From Verrucomicrobiota bacterium (GTDB lineage: Bacteria; Verrucomicrobiota; Verrucomicrobiia; Limisphaerales; J093), in the NCBI GenBank assembly GCA_029907285.1, contig JARYMD010000080.1, forward strand, positions 1 to 13,076: 13,076 bases of DNA, in the 5' to 3' direction. Made by a program: the position numbers and the translations under genes. Of the stretch, positions 6,758-13,076 are shown one piece after another (position 1 is the stretch's first letter; every line of letters starts with the position of its first letter). The notes beneath the pieces were generated by a model. The model worked only from the letters and a program-made list of their open reading frames with translations. It had not been told where the DNA came from and ran no database searches.

Positions 6758-6902
6758 CTGCGAGGCGGATGTATCCAAGAGATTCGGAAACATTCCCGAC
6801 GGAAAACCTCGGCTCCACGAAAGCAACAGCGAAGCGTTAAACAGCGCAGCGCTTCGACGGCGTCACCGCTTTGCCAGGCCAATGGTTTCATCGGACCACT
6901 GG

Positions 6903-6928
6903 GCGTCAGGGGCTGGTCGGTCTGACGC
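6903..6928 (-). terminator. Possible hairpin at the end of the lon-lolA-like transcript
   Basis: GCGTCAG (6903-6909) and CTGACGC (6922-6928) pair around a 12-nt loop, about 10 bp beyond the LolA-like stop codon. No U-tract follows on the minus strand, so it is at best a weak or factor-assisted terminator or an RNA 3'-end stabiliser. Confidence 0.25.
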
Positions 6929-6937
6929 GGAGCATCA

Positions 6938-7774
6938 CTAATCGGCCTTGTCCTGTCCTTGGGGCTTGTCTTCGATTTCGAGGTCAAACTCGAGTCTCGT
7001 GAGGGCGTCGGTGCGATCGTTCCGGATTTCCATCGACTTGAGCTGCCATTTGCCGCTGATCTTCTTGAAGCTGCCAATGTTGAACTCCTTGACGAGCCTC
7101 TTGTTCTGGTCGTAAGCCTCGGCTCGTAGTATGCCGCAATGTTCAACATCAACCCATGACCGCACTCGCGCGTACGCGCCCATGCTGGGATTTGGATAGA
7201 TGCTTTCCAAGATGTGACATGCGCGCCCTTTGCGCATTTGATTCCCAATGAGGTTCTGCCCCGGCCAGTACAGAAACTCGAGGCCAAGATCCGTCAACCA
7301 GAATTCCGAGCCTGCGAAAGGTATTGCCGCAGCGTCTCCCTGCAAGGTCATCCTGCGTGTATCCCCTGATCCCGAAACCCCACCCCCCCAGTACTCATAA
7401 ATGTTTGGACCCGACTCATGGTGCGTAACCACTAGTACCTCGATCGGTTTGTCATCCCCCCCAAGCACACGATATATGCTCTGCCATGAATCTCCCAAAA
7501 GCCTGACTTCAAATTGCAGAGGCACACGCGGATGCCATTTGCCGTCCGGGTTGCGCTGGCGCAAAAAACCGGTGGTTGCCACCGGTTCTGCCGGTTTTTG
7601 TGTGCGCAACTGCAGAGCCAGTGCGGCGCCCCGGGCTTCACTTGAGAGGTTGTTTTGCCCTGTCACTGAATTGGAGGCCAGGACAACCAGCCCCAACAGC
7701 CAAAAAGAACAGGCAGCAGCCAAATTCGCGTTCTGTGTGGTGCGCACGTGTGATGTGGGAAATGGTCTTCTCAT
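6938..7774 (-). CDS. Exported LolA-like / outer membrane lipoprotein-sorting family protein
   Basis: 278 residues. The N-terminus is a signal sequence: basic MRRP...R11, a hydrophobic stretch at about 18-34, and likely cleavage around 'SVTGQ' (36-40). The mature part resembles the outer-membrane lipoprotein-sorting family with a LolA-type half-barrel. Charged strands such as 'FEVRLLGDSWQSIYRV' (88-103) come first, then 'DLGLEFLYWPGQNLIG' (162-177), 'CHILESIYPN' (186-195), 'YARVRSWVDVEHCGILRAEA' (201-220) and 'KISGKWQLKSMEIRN' (238-252), the typical end of the family. Such proteins act in the periplasm; the substrate here is unknown. It begins 27 bp after the lon stop on the same strand with no clear Shine-Dalgarno sequence, so it is probably co-transcribed with lon. 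An unusual hairpin followed by a T-run sits inside codons 63-71. The fold assignment is moderate and comes from pattern recognition only. Confidence 0.75.
   Translation of the reverse strand: MRRPFPTSHVRTTQNANLAAACSFWLLGLVVLASNSVTGQNNLSSEARGAALALQLRTQKPAEPVATTGFLRQRNPDGKWHPRVPLQFEVRLLGDSWQSIYRVLGGDDKPIEVLVVTHHESGPNIYEYWGGGVSGSGDTRRMTLQGDAAAIPFAGSEFWLTDLGLEFLYWPGQNLIGNQMRKGRACHILESIYPNPSMGAYARVRSWVDVEHCGILRAEAYDQNKRLVKEFNIGSFKKISGKWQLKSMEIRNDRTDALTRLEFDLEIEDKPQGQDKAD
7563..7587 (-). terminator. Intragenic terminator-like hairpin in the LolA-like gene
   Basis: On the minus strand AACCGGTGG, loop CAA, CCACCGGTT form a perfect 9-bp stem whose last two Ts run into TTTT (7566-7563), giving a continuous T6. 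This is the shape of an intrinsic terminator, located about 190 nt into the coding region (residues about 63-71, E-P-V-A-T-T-G-F-L). It might attenuate transcription from the lon promoter into the LolA-like gene, or be coincidental. Confidence 0.4.
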
Positions 7775-7801
7775 GACTATAGCATCGGGAGAGCAAACCC
7801 G

Positions 7802-10300
7802 TCAGGACGTCCTGGTTGGCACAGCAGCCGGTTGTCTCGGGGACTTGCGAACCGGCTTTGACCGCCGGTTTGGGTGCCCATCGCGCCGGCTCTCAACAGA
7901 CCTGGGACTGCCAAGCACAAGCGCAATCGCATCTGAAATCCGGTCAACGAAATGAACTTTCAGTTTGCACCTGACCTCGGGCGGCACTTCGTTCCAGTCC
8001 TTCTTGTTCGGGCCGGGAAGAATCAGCTCCTTGATTCCGGCTCGCGCAGCAGCAAGCACTTTTTCTTTGATGCCGCCAACAGGCAGAACACGGCCTCGAA
8101 GGCTTATTTCGCCAGTCATGGCAATATGCGGAGATATCGGGCGCTGAGAAAAAAGCGAAGCCAGCGCTGCGGCAATCGTCAAGCCTGCGCTCGGCCCGTC
8201 CTTGGGAGTTGCACCAGCCGGAACGTGAATGTGGATTTCCTGCTTCTCGATCTGGATTTCAGGCAAGCCGAGTGCAGTTGCCTGGCTTCGCAGGTAACTC
8301 AAAGCCGCCTGCGCGCTTTCCTTCATGACATCGCCCAAGGACCCCGTCAGCGTCAGTTTCCCGCTGCCAGGCATGCGCGTTGCCTCGATGTAGAGGATTT
8401 CACCTCCAAACGGTGTCCATGCCAGTCCGGTCGCAATGCCGCATTCGAGTTTTGCCTCGGCCTTTTCAGGCAGGAACTTTGCCGGCCCAAGCAAACTGGC
8501 AAGATCGGCTGGCCTGATCACCTTTGGAGACCGCGAAGCGCGCGAAGTCGATTGGCGCCGCGCGATCTTCCTCATGATCGCAGCGAGTTCCCGGTCCAAT
8601 TGCCGGACACCGGCTTCGCGGGTGTAATCGCGGATCAAACAACGCAATGTGGTGACGGGCAGGGCGAATAACCTTGGCGGCAGACCGTGTTCTTCGCGTT
8701 GCTTCGGAACAAGATGCCGCCGCGCGATCTGGACCTTCTCCTCGAGGGTGTAGCTCGGGATTTCAATCACTTCGAGCCGGTCCCTGAGCGCAGGGTGGAT
8801 TGGGTCGAGCCAGTTCGCCGTCGTGATGAACAACACACCCGACAGGTCAAACGGCAGGTCAATGTAATGGTCTATGAACGCCGAGTTCTGTTCCGGGTCC
8901 AATACCTCCAGCAGCGCCGCCGCCGGATCACCCCGAAAATCCGATCCTATCTTGTCCAGCTCATCCAATAACATCACCGGATTGTTAACCTCCACACGCC
9001 GCAGGCTTTGCATGATCCGACCCGGCAATGCGCCGACGTAAGTGCGGCGATGACCGCGGATTTCAGCCTCGTCGCGCATGCCACCAAGCGAAATGCGCAC
9101 AAACTTCCGTCCCAGCGCGTCCGCAACACTCCGGGCAAGGGAGGTTTTCCCCACGCCCGGCGGCCCAACAAGACAGAGTATCGGCCCTCGAATCTGCCCT
9201 TTCAGTTTCAATACAGCAAGGTACTCGAGCAGGCGTTCCTTGACCTTCTCAAGGCCGTAATGATGCTTGTTCAGCAGCCGTTCGGCAGCATCGATGTCCA
9301 GCTTGTCCCGGGTCGATTTCGACCATGGCAGGTTGACAATCCAATCAAGGTAATTCCTTATAACAGTGTACTCGGCAACTGCAGGCGGAATTTGGCGAAG
9401 CCGGTCCAGCTCACGCTGCGCGACTTTTCGAGGTTCCTCCGGCAACTCGGCCTTGTTGATCAATTCCTGAAGGTTCTCAATCTCGCTGCCGGATTCCCCT
9501 TCGCCCAGCTCACGCTGAATCGCCCGCAACTGTTCCCGAAGGAAATAATCGCGCTGGCTTTTCGACATCGAGGAGGAAACTTCCTTCTGAATTTTCGATC
9601 CGAGCTTGAGCACTTCAAGTTCGCGGCTCACCAGCGGGAGCAGGAGCCTGAGGCGGTCCTTGACGTTGACCGCCTCCAACAGGCGCTGCCGTTCCTCGAG
9701 GCTCAGATTCAGATTCGCCGCCACAAGGTCCGCCAGCCTGCCGGGGTCTTCGATGTTCATTACAGCGACCTTGACCTGCTCGACCAGCGCGGGCGAAAGG
9801 TCTATGACCTCAGCAAACCGATCCCGCAGATTTCTGACCAACGCAACAACCTCAAGCGAATCCTCGGACACTTCCTTGAGGACCTCGTATTTGCCCTGCA
9901 GGTAAGGTTCCTGGCTTTCAAAGCTCAGAATCCGGATGCGGCGCAATCCTTCGACCAGCACACGCACCGTGTTGTCAGGAAACTTGAGCATCCGGGCAAC
10001 GCGTGAAAGACAACCAACCCGCCAAAGCTGGTCCGGCCCCGGATCCTCAATCGTCGCCTCCTTTTGCAGCACCAAAGCGACAAACCTGTCGCCAGCCACC
10101 ACGTTGTCTATCAGCCTGATGCCGCGCGCGCTCGCAACCACAAGAGGAACAACCATCCCCGGAAAAACCACAATGTCGGAAAGCCCCAAAATGGGCAACA
10201 ACTCCGGCAGTGACGTTCCTGATGGTTTGTTGGGCTGGCTTTCCTGCCCGCCGCCAGGTGTGCCACCGATGCTTACAAGTTCCGTGTCCGAGAGTTTCAT
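7802..10300 (-). CDS. lon: ATP-dependent Lon protease
   Basis: An 832-residue, full-length Lon of the bacterial LonA type: a cytoplasmic AAA+ serine protease that degrades misfolded and short-lived regulatory proteins. The N-terminal substrate-binding domain spans about 31-225 ('LPELLPILGLSDIVVFPGMV'-like start), followed by a helical region with 'SKSQRDYFLREQLRAIQREL' (246-265). The ATPase has Walker A 'GPPGVGKT' (379-386), Walker B 'MLLDELDK' (443-450) and 'GMRDEAEIRGHRRTYVGA' (407-424). The protease domain has catalytic S704 in 'PKDGPSAG' (699-706) and K747 in 'GGIKEK' (742-747), at the canonical 43-residue spacing. The C-terminus carries a basic, proline/arginine-rich tail of about 30 residues (801-832) beyond the conserved core. 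It lies 69 bp downstream of hsp20 on the same strand and 27 bp upstream of the LolA-like gene. ATG 10300 has no good Shine-Dalgarno sequence (an AAGGA lies 17 nt away). Confidence 0.97.
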   Translation of the reverse strand: MKLSDTELVSIGGTPGGGQESQPNKPSGTSLPELLPILGLSDIVVFPGMVVPLVVASARGIRLIDNVVAGDRFVALVLQKEATIEDPGPDQLWRVGCLSRVARMLKFPDNTVRVLVEGLRRIRILSFESQEPYLQGKYEVLKEVSEDSLEVVALVRNLRDRFAEVIDLSPALVEQVKVAVMNIEDPGRLADLVAANLNLSLEERQRLLEAVNVKDRLRLLLPLVSRELEVLKLGSKIQKEVSSSMSKSQRDYFLREQLRAIQRELGEGESGSEIENLQELINKAELPEEPRKVAQRELDRLRQIPPAVAEYTVIRNYLDWIVNLPWSKSTRDKLDIDAAERLLNKHHYGLEKVKERLLEYLAVLKLKGQIRGPILCLVGPPGVGKTSLARSVADALGRKFVRISLGGMRDEAEIRGHRRTYVGALPGRIMQSLRRVEVNNPVMLLDELDKIGSDFRGDPAAALLEVLDPEQNSAFIDHYIDLPFDLSGVLFITTANWLDPIHPALRDRLEVIEIPSYTLEEKVQIARRHLVPKQREEHGLPPRLFALPVTTLRCLIRDYTREAGVRQLDRELAAIMRKIARRQSTSRASRSPKVIRPADLASLLGPAKFLPEKAEAKLECGIATGLAWTPFGGEILYIEATRMPGSGKLTLTGSLGDVMKESAQAALSYLRSQATALGLPEIQIEKQEIHIHVPAGATPKDGPSAGLTIAAALASLFSQRPISPHIAMTGEISLRGRVLPVGGIKEKVLAAARAGIKELILPGPNKKDWNEVPPEVRCKLKVHFVDRISDAIALVLGSPRSVESRRDGHPNRRSKPVRKSPRQPAAVPTRTS

Positions 10301-10369
10301 GGGCTGCCGGTTTCGATTCCTTAGACGGACCGGACAGCCAATAAGTTCATCGCACCGCGGGCAGCCGGC

Positions 10370-10786
10370 TTATTCAATCGGAACTGAAAACGACCTTGGA
10401 TTTGCGGATGTGAGCAATGGAACATCCACGTGTAAAAAGCCATTCTGATAATACGCTTTTGCTGCGTTCAAATCGTACCCGGGCGGCAGATCAATCATGC
10501 TCTCGAACCGCCCGTAGTTGATCTCCATCACCACAAACCTGCAGTTCGGCGGACGACTGCCATCGCGGCGAACCCCGCTGATCCGCAACCGATTCCCTTC
10601 CACCGTCAATTCAAGGTCCTCTCGCCGCATTCCCGCCAGTTCCACCTTGATCACCAACCCGGTCTCCGAAAGGTAAACATCCGTGTTTGGTGTCCAGCAC
10701 GCCTCTGAGCCGTGCTCACGCTCAGCACCCGACAGGGGCCGGCGACCGAACTGAATTGTGGCACAGATCTCGTTCACACCAATCAA
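10370..10786 (-). CDS. Small heat-shock protein, Hsp20 / alpha-crystallin family
   Basis: An ATP-independent holdase chaperone of about 138 residues. The alpha-crystallin domain spans about 31-122: 'TPNTDVYLSETGLVIKVELA' (32-51), 'GMRREDLELTVEGNRLRISG' (52-71), 'MEINYGRFESMIDLPPGYDL' (87-106) and the hallmark A-x3-N-G-x-L motif 'AYYQNGFL' (111-118). The C-terminal tail has the V-P-I anchoring motif (135-137) used for oligomer assembly. There is no ATG at the natural start. The frame opens with TTG at 10786 or GTG at 10777, and neither has a clear Shine-Dalgarno sequence, so the first few residues are uncertain. It sits 43 bp after a small CxxC membrane-protein gene and 69 bp before lon. The pairing of a holdase with Lon suggests shared stress control, but no CIRCE-like operator was seen. 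Confidence 0.93.
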   Translation of the reverse strand: MIGVNEICATIQFGRRPLSGAEREHGSEACWTPNTDVYLSETGLVIKVELAGMRREDLELTVEGNRLRISGVRRDGSRPPNCRFVVMEINYGRFESMIDLPPGYDLNAAKAYYQNGFLHVDVPLLTSANPRSFSVPIE

Positions 10787-10829
10787 ACAACGTTAGAGGC
10801 TAATGCATCTTCAACAGGATTTCAAGCCG

Positions 10830-11033
10830 TTACCGCAAACGAAATCGCCATTCTTTCGTGCCGTCCTTGCGCGCCTTCAGCACGATCACCGGCAATGAGC
10901 TCGCGCGCCCCGGTGCACATTCCCAGCATTTTCCTTTGCCTACACCAACAGACCGCTGCCCCACCGCCCTTCGTAACATTATGACGGCGGTCACACACAC
11001 CACTCCCACCGCGACTGTCTGTTGCCAATCCAT
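10830..11033 (-). CDS. Small single-pass membrane protein with CxxC motif
   Basis: 67 residues from ATG 11033. An in-frame TTG two codons earlier is less attractive. The protein starts 'MDWQQ', has one hydrophobic segment (about 6-20, 'TVAVGVVCVTAVIML') followed by positive charges (R21, R22, R27), then C36-x2-C39 ('GKCWECAPG') and a basic tail. This layout (N-terminal helix, arginines, short cysteine motif) recalls small FeoB-associated Cys-rich membrane proteins, but it has too few cysteines to assign it there. It lies 43 bp upstream of hsp20 on the same strand, so it may be the first gene of the hsp20-lon-lolA-like unit. A 94-codon frame overlapping it on the same strand (11106-10822) lacks such features. 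Existence is likely; function is not recognised. Confidence 0.6.
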   Translation of the reverse strand: MDWQQTVAVGVVCVTAVIMLRRAVGQRSVGVGKGKCWECAPGRASSLPVIVLKARKDGTKEWRFRLR

Positions 11034-11214
11034 GCACAAAAGATACAGCCCACACGCCGAGTTTCAAGAATGCGAATTCATGCCATGGCCGCGCAGCGAA
11101 CCACATACCGATTCGCCGTGCAGCAGACCGCGCGCCCTACCTTGAGCAACGTTTCATGAAAGGGAGCGCGCCCGGGCCATGTCGCGCCGTAATCAGGACG
11201 GAAACTCTTCACAT

Positions 11215-11232
11215 TTCCGCGTAAACGCGGAA
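11215..11232. repeat. Perfect 7-bp-stem, 4-nt-loop palindrome
   Basis: TTCCGCG (11215-11221), TAAA, CGCGGAA (11226-11232). The geometry (7-4-7) is the same as the REP-like palindromes near the fucosidase, but the flanks differ, so membership of that family is not claimed. Confidence 0.5.
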
Positions 11233-11561
11233 CTCTGGCAGCGATCGGTTTTCCTGCGCATTGGGCGGGGCCCCGACTGCCGCGCGTCAGAGTCCCGCCT
11301 TTGGGCGGAACGCCTTCATGATGCCGAACAGCAGCATCATTGTATCGGAGCGCATTCACCTTGCGCTGCGAACTGTTATCAGAAACAGCAAGCATGGGAC
11401 ACCACTGTACGTGCAGTGTGAAGGTGGGGCAGAACTTTGTCCTGACTGACGCCATGACCATCGTCGCCTTGAACTGGAACGGTGTCCCAGCGTTATGCGG
11501 CGCTTGCGGCAAAGGCTCGATTAGGGCAATTTTGTGGCGGGTTGTGGCGGATAACCAACCC

Positions 11562-11578
11562 TGCCTGAACCGCAGGCA
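11562..11578 (+). promoter_or_regulatory. Hairpin just upstream of the luxE-like start codon
   Basis: TGCCTG (11562-11567), loop AACCG, CAGGCA (11573-11578). The stem is perfect and ends 12 nt before ATG 11591; the intervening sequence is A-rich with no Shine-Dalgarno core. It might be a leader structure affecting translation initiation, or chance. Confidence 0.35.
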
Positions 11579-11590
11579 AAGTAAAACCGC

Positions 11591-12754
11591 ATGAATTTCG
11601 TACCTTTCGAACTGTTTGGCGAGCGCATGCGCGATTTCATCTCGCGCAGCGCCGGGTCTTTTCACCCGCACCACGAGCCGGAACGCGACGCCGATTCCGA
11701 ATTCAACGCGCTTGCAATCGAGTTGTTCAAGCTCCAGTACGATTCGGTATCACCTTATCGCACGTGGTGTGAAAGTCAGGGCGTCAAACCGTCGTCGGTT
11801 TCTCACTGGTCCCAGATTCCAGCCATTCCAACTGCGGCGTTCAAGGACCTTGAACTGACGTGCCTCCCAATTGAACAACGCCATGCAGTGTTTCACTCGA
11901 GCGGAACCACCCGCCATCGCCCGAGCCGTCATTGGCATAACTCAATGTCGCTTGGTCTGTACGAAGCATCGTTGTTGGCATGGTTTCAACCACACCTGTT
12001 GCCGGAGCATGGCCGTGAGAAGAGTTGTTCTCTGCGATGGTTGGCTCTCACACCCCCGCCGAATCTCGCTCCGCGATCGTCCCTGGTCCACATGCTTGGG
12101 ACTGTGATCTCACGGTTTGGTCCGGGGAAAGCCGTGTTTGCCGGACGGCCTGCAGCGGACAATGCATGGCTTTTGGATATTGACTCAGCATGCGCAATGC
12201 TGGATGAAGCGGAGGTCGAAAACGCACCGGTATGCATTTTGACGACAGCATTTCATTGCGTTGAGTTGGCAAGCAACCTTGCCGAACGCAACAAACGAAT
12301 CAGGCTGCCCCTTGGTTCGCGTTTGATGGAAACCGGCGGGTACAAAGGCAGATCGCGCGAAATTTCGAAACGGGAATTGCATGACATGGTGTGGGATCGC
12401 CTCGGCATCACGGCCGAATACAGTGTGTCTGAATATGGCATGACCGAACTTTCGTCACAGGCTTACGATTGGGTCGCAGGAAAAATCCGCCGGTCTTCTT
12501 CGGGCGTCAGCCACGAAACGGCCCGATGTTTCCGCTTCCCCCCGTGGGCGCGAATCCAGGTCATCTCACCCGAGACTTCACGACCTGTGTCTCACGGGGA
12601 AACAGGTTTTCTTCGGATTTTCGATCTGGCGAATGTTTGTTCTGTTATGGCCGTGCAAACGGATGACCTCGTGATCCTGAGGAATCACGGGTTCGACTTC
12701 CTTGGCAGAAAAGCGGGCTCGGAACCGCGAGGGTGCTCATTAATGGCAAAATGA
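11591..12754 (+). CDS. LuxE-type acyl-protein synthetase / long-chain fatty acid-protein ligase
   Basis: A 387-residue member of the LuxE family. LuxE activates a fatty acid with ATP and transfers the acyl group for reduction by its LuxC partner. Visible motifs: 'FHSSGTT' (101-107, the nucleotide-binding loop of adenylate-forming enzymes), 'RHWHN' (113-117), 'METGGYKGRSREI' (246-258), 'SEYGMTELSSQAYD' (280-293), 'PPWARIQVISPET' (317-329) and 'GETGFLRIFDLAN' (336-348), followed by 'TDDL' (357-360) and 'DFLGR' near the end. Length is typical. The stop overlaps the following luxC-like start as ATGA (12751-12754), so the two are translationally coupled. The natural substrate is unknown, and no luciferase gene is visible, so bioluminescence should not be assumed. 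Such pairs also occur in non-luminous bacteria, where they presumably make fatty aldehydes or acyl intermediates. Confidence 0.88.
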   Translation: MNFVPFELFGERMRDFISRSAGSFHPHHEPERDADSEFNALAIELFKLQYDSVSPYRTWCESQGVKPSSVSHWSQIPAIPTAAFKDLELTCLPIEQRHAVFHSSGTTRHRPSRHWHNSMSLGLYEASLLAWFQPHLLPEHGREKSCSLRWLALTPPPNLAPRSSLVHMLGTVISRFGPGKAVFAGRPAADNAWLLDIDSACAMLDEAEVENAPVCILTTAFHCVELASNLAERNKRIRLPLGSRLMETGGYKGRSREISKRELHDMVWDRLGITAEYSVSEYGMTELSSQAYDWVAGKIRRSSSGVSHETARCFRFPPWARIQVISPETSRPVSHGETGFLRIFDLANVCSVMAVQTDDLVILRNHGFDFLGRKAGSEPRGCSLMAK

Positions 12755-13076
12755 AACTGCCGGACTATTTTCTTGCAGACCTGCCCAGCGACGCGCAATT
12801 CAGCAGCGCGCTGATCACCGAGGCCTGCCTCACGTTAAAGCGCAATCGCGAACGTTTTCTTGCTGGCCGTTCAACAGCCAGCCTGATCGACACGATTGCC
12901 AGTGTGGCTGCAGACTGGCTTGATCCGGACAACCCGTTCCGCCGAGCAGCGCTGGACAAAGGCCCGTCAGAAACAGGTTTTTCACGCCAAACTCTCGAAG
13001 CGGGACTCGACGCCCTCTTCGGGTCCATAACAACAGAGGGCTTGCAACGCCTTGTGCTCCAGGACCTCGGCCATTT
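12751..13076 (+). CDS. LuxC-like acyl-CoA reductase, N-terminal part (3' truncated by window)
   Basis: The frame is open from ATG 12751 to the window end (108 codons). The start overlaps the luxE-like stop as ATGA. The sequence 'KLPDYFLADLP', then 'ALITEACLTLKRNRERFLAG' and 'ASVAADWLDPDNPFRRAALD' (about residues 50-69), followed by 'KGPSETGFSRQTLEAGLDAL' and 'LQRLVLQDLG', follows the N-terminal helical region of the LuxC acyl-CoA reductase family (aldehyde-dehydrogenase fold). The NADPH site and catalytic cysteine lie beyond the window, so activity cannot be checked. Adjacency to the LuxE-type ligase strongly supports the call: LuxE supplies the acyl group and LuxC reduces it to aldehyde. Confidence 0.82.
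   Translation, partial: MKLPDYFLADLPSDAQFSSALITEACLTLKRNRERFLAGRSTASLIDTIASVAADWLDPDNPFRRAALDKGPSETGFSRQTLEAGLDALFGSITTEGLQRLVLQDLGH

Larger units (their letters stand above)
6484..6937. other. 454-bp repeat-rich intergenic region between convergent genes
   Basis: It separates the fucosidase from the convergent LolA-like gene. It holds a short CACGAAA-type tandem (6550-6574), the plus-oriented interspersed copy 2 (6598-6757), a 7-bp-stem inverted repeat (CGAAGCG 6830-6836 with CGCTTCG 6850-6856) and a 7-bp-stem hairpin just past the LolA-like stop (6903-6928). The open frames here run through the repeats, shift frame relative to copy 1 and resemble no protein, so no gene is called. Confidence 0.7.
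11034..11590. other. Divergent intergenic region (557 bp) with several hairpins
   Basis: It lies between the minus-strand chaperone/protease unit and the plus-strand luxE-like gene, so promoters for both directions are expected here. None could be assigned with confidence. Visible structures: the palindrome TTTCATGAAA (11152-11161); a 7-bp stem TTCCGCG-TAAA-CGCGGAA (11215-11232); CCGCC-TTTG-GGCGG (11295-11308); ATGATGC/GCATCAT (11318-11340); and a hairpin next to the luxE-like start. Several are separated by less than 80 bp, which suggests degenerate interspersed repeats as in the other spacers. The 198-codon minus-strand frame here (11674-11078) overlaps the luxE-like start and resembles no protein. 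Confidence 0.6.

Noticed and set aside
9008..10006. 332-codon plus-strand open frame
   Set aside because: It is antisense to lon across the conserved ATPase and N-terminal domains, with no motif and no initiation context. A similar shadow at 7952-8671 is rejected for the same reason.
10787..11033. CIRCE or other classical heat-shock operator upstream of hsp20
   Set aside because: No TTAGCACTC-N9-GAGTGCTAA-like inverted repeat was found by eye; the TTAGAGGCTAA stretch near 10795 does not fit.
10822..11106. 94-codon minus-strand frame overlapping the small membrane protein
   Set aside because: The alternative frame at 11033-10830 has a coherent start, helix and charge pattern and a better position relative to hsp20. 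This one has scattered Cys and Trp and no helix following a basic start.
11078..11674. 198-codon minus-strand open frame in the divergent region
   Set aside because: It overlaps the start of the luxE-like gene, consists mostly of palindrome-rich intergenic sequence, and shows no domain or signal peptide.

Overview
The window most likely comes from a Gram-negative member of the Verrucomicrobiota or a neighbouring PVC group. This is inferred, not proven. The reasons are moderately high GC, few recognisable Shine-Dalgarno sequences, a PQQ-type beta-propeller protein, a secreted GH29 fucosidase, and intergenic regions filled with palindromic interspersed repeats rather than genes. No rRNA or tRNA gene is present to settle it.

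Layout. (1) Positions 1-4591, plus strand: the end of a PQQ-like beta-propeller gene, then a NuoE-NuoF-ferredoxin fusion (835 aa), then a NuoG/GltD hybrid flavo-iron-sulfur protein (516 aa). Both junctions are ATGA stop/start overlaps. The two redox proteins look like an NADH-oxidising, multi-cluster electron-transfer module of the HydB/HydC/HoxFU type. No terminal catalytic subunit (hydrogenase H-cluster or NiFe site, molybdopterin domain) lies in the window. (2) Positions 4592-5154: a repeat-rich spacer. (3) Positions 5155-6483, plus strand: an exported GH29 alpha-L-fucosidase. (4) Positions 6484-6937: a second repeat-rich spacer carrying an inverted, diverged copy of a roughly 155-bp element from the first spacer. 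The fucosidase therefore sits between two oppositely oriented repeat copies. (5) Positions 11033 down to 6938, minus strand, in transcription order: a small membrane protein with a CxxC motif, an Hsp20 small heat-shock protein, a Lon protease and an exported LolA-like protein. This is probably one protein-quality-control/envelope transcription unit. (6) Positions 11034-11590: a divergent intergenic region with several hairpins. (7) Positions 11591-13076, plus strand: a LuxE-type acyl-protein synthetase and the start of a LuxC-type acyl-CoA reductase, joined by another ATGA overlap. Together they form a fatty acyl activation/reduction pair, with no luciferase seen.

Most notable: the hybrid protein at 3041-4591. 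A GltD-like flavoprotein core without its usual inserted NAD(P)H-binding domain is placed between the N-terminal [2Fe-2S] domain of NuoG and NuoG-like C-terminal cysteine motifs. Also notable are the repeat family flanking the fucosidase, a 21-bp-arm hairpin ending 5 nt before the fucosidase start codon, and a terminator-like hairpin inside the LolA-like gene.
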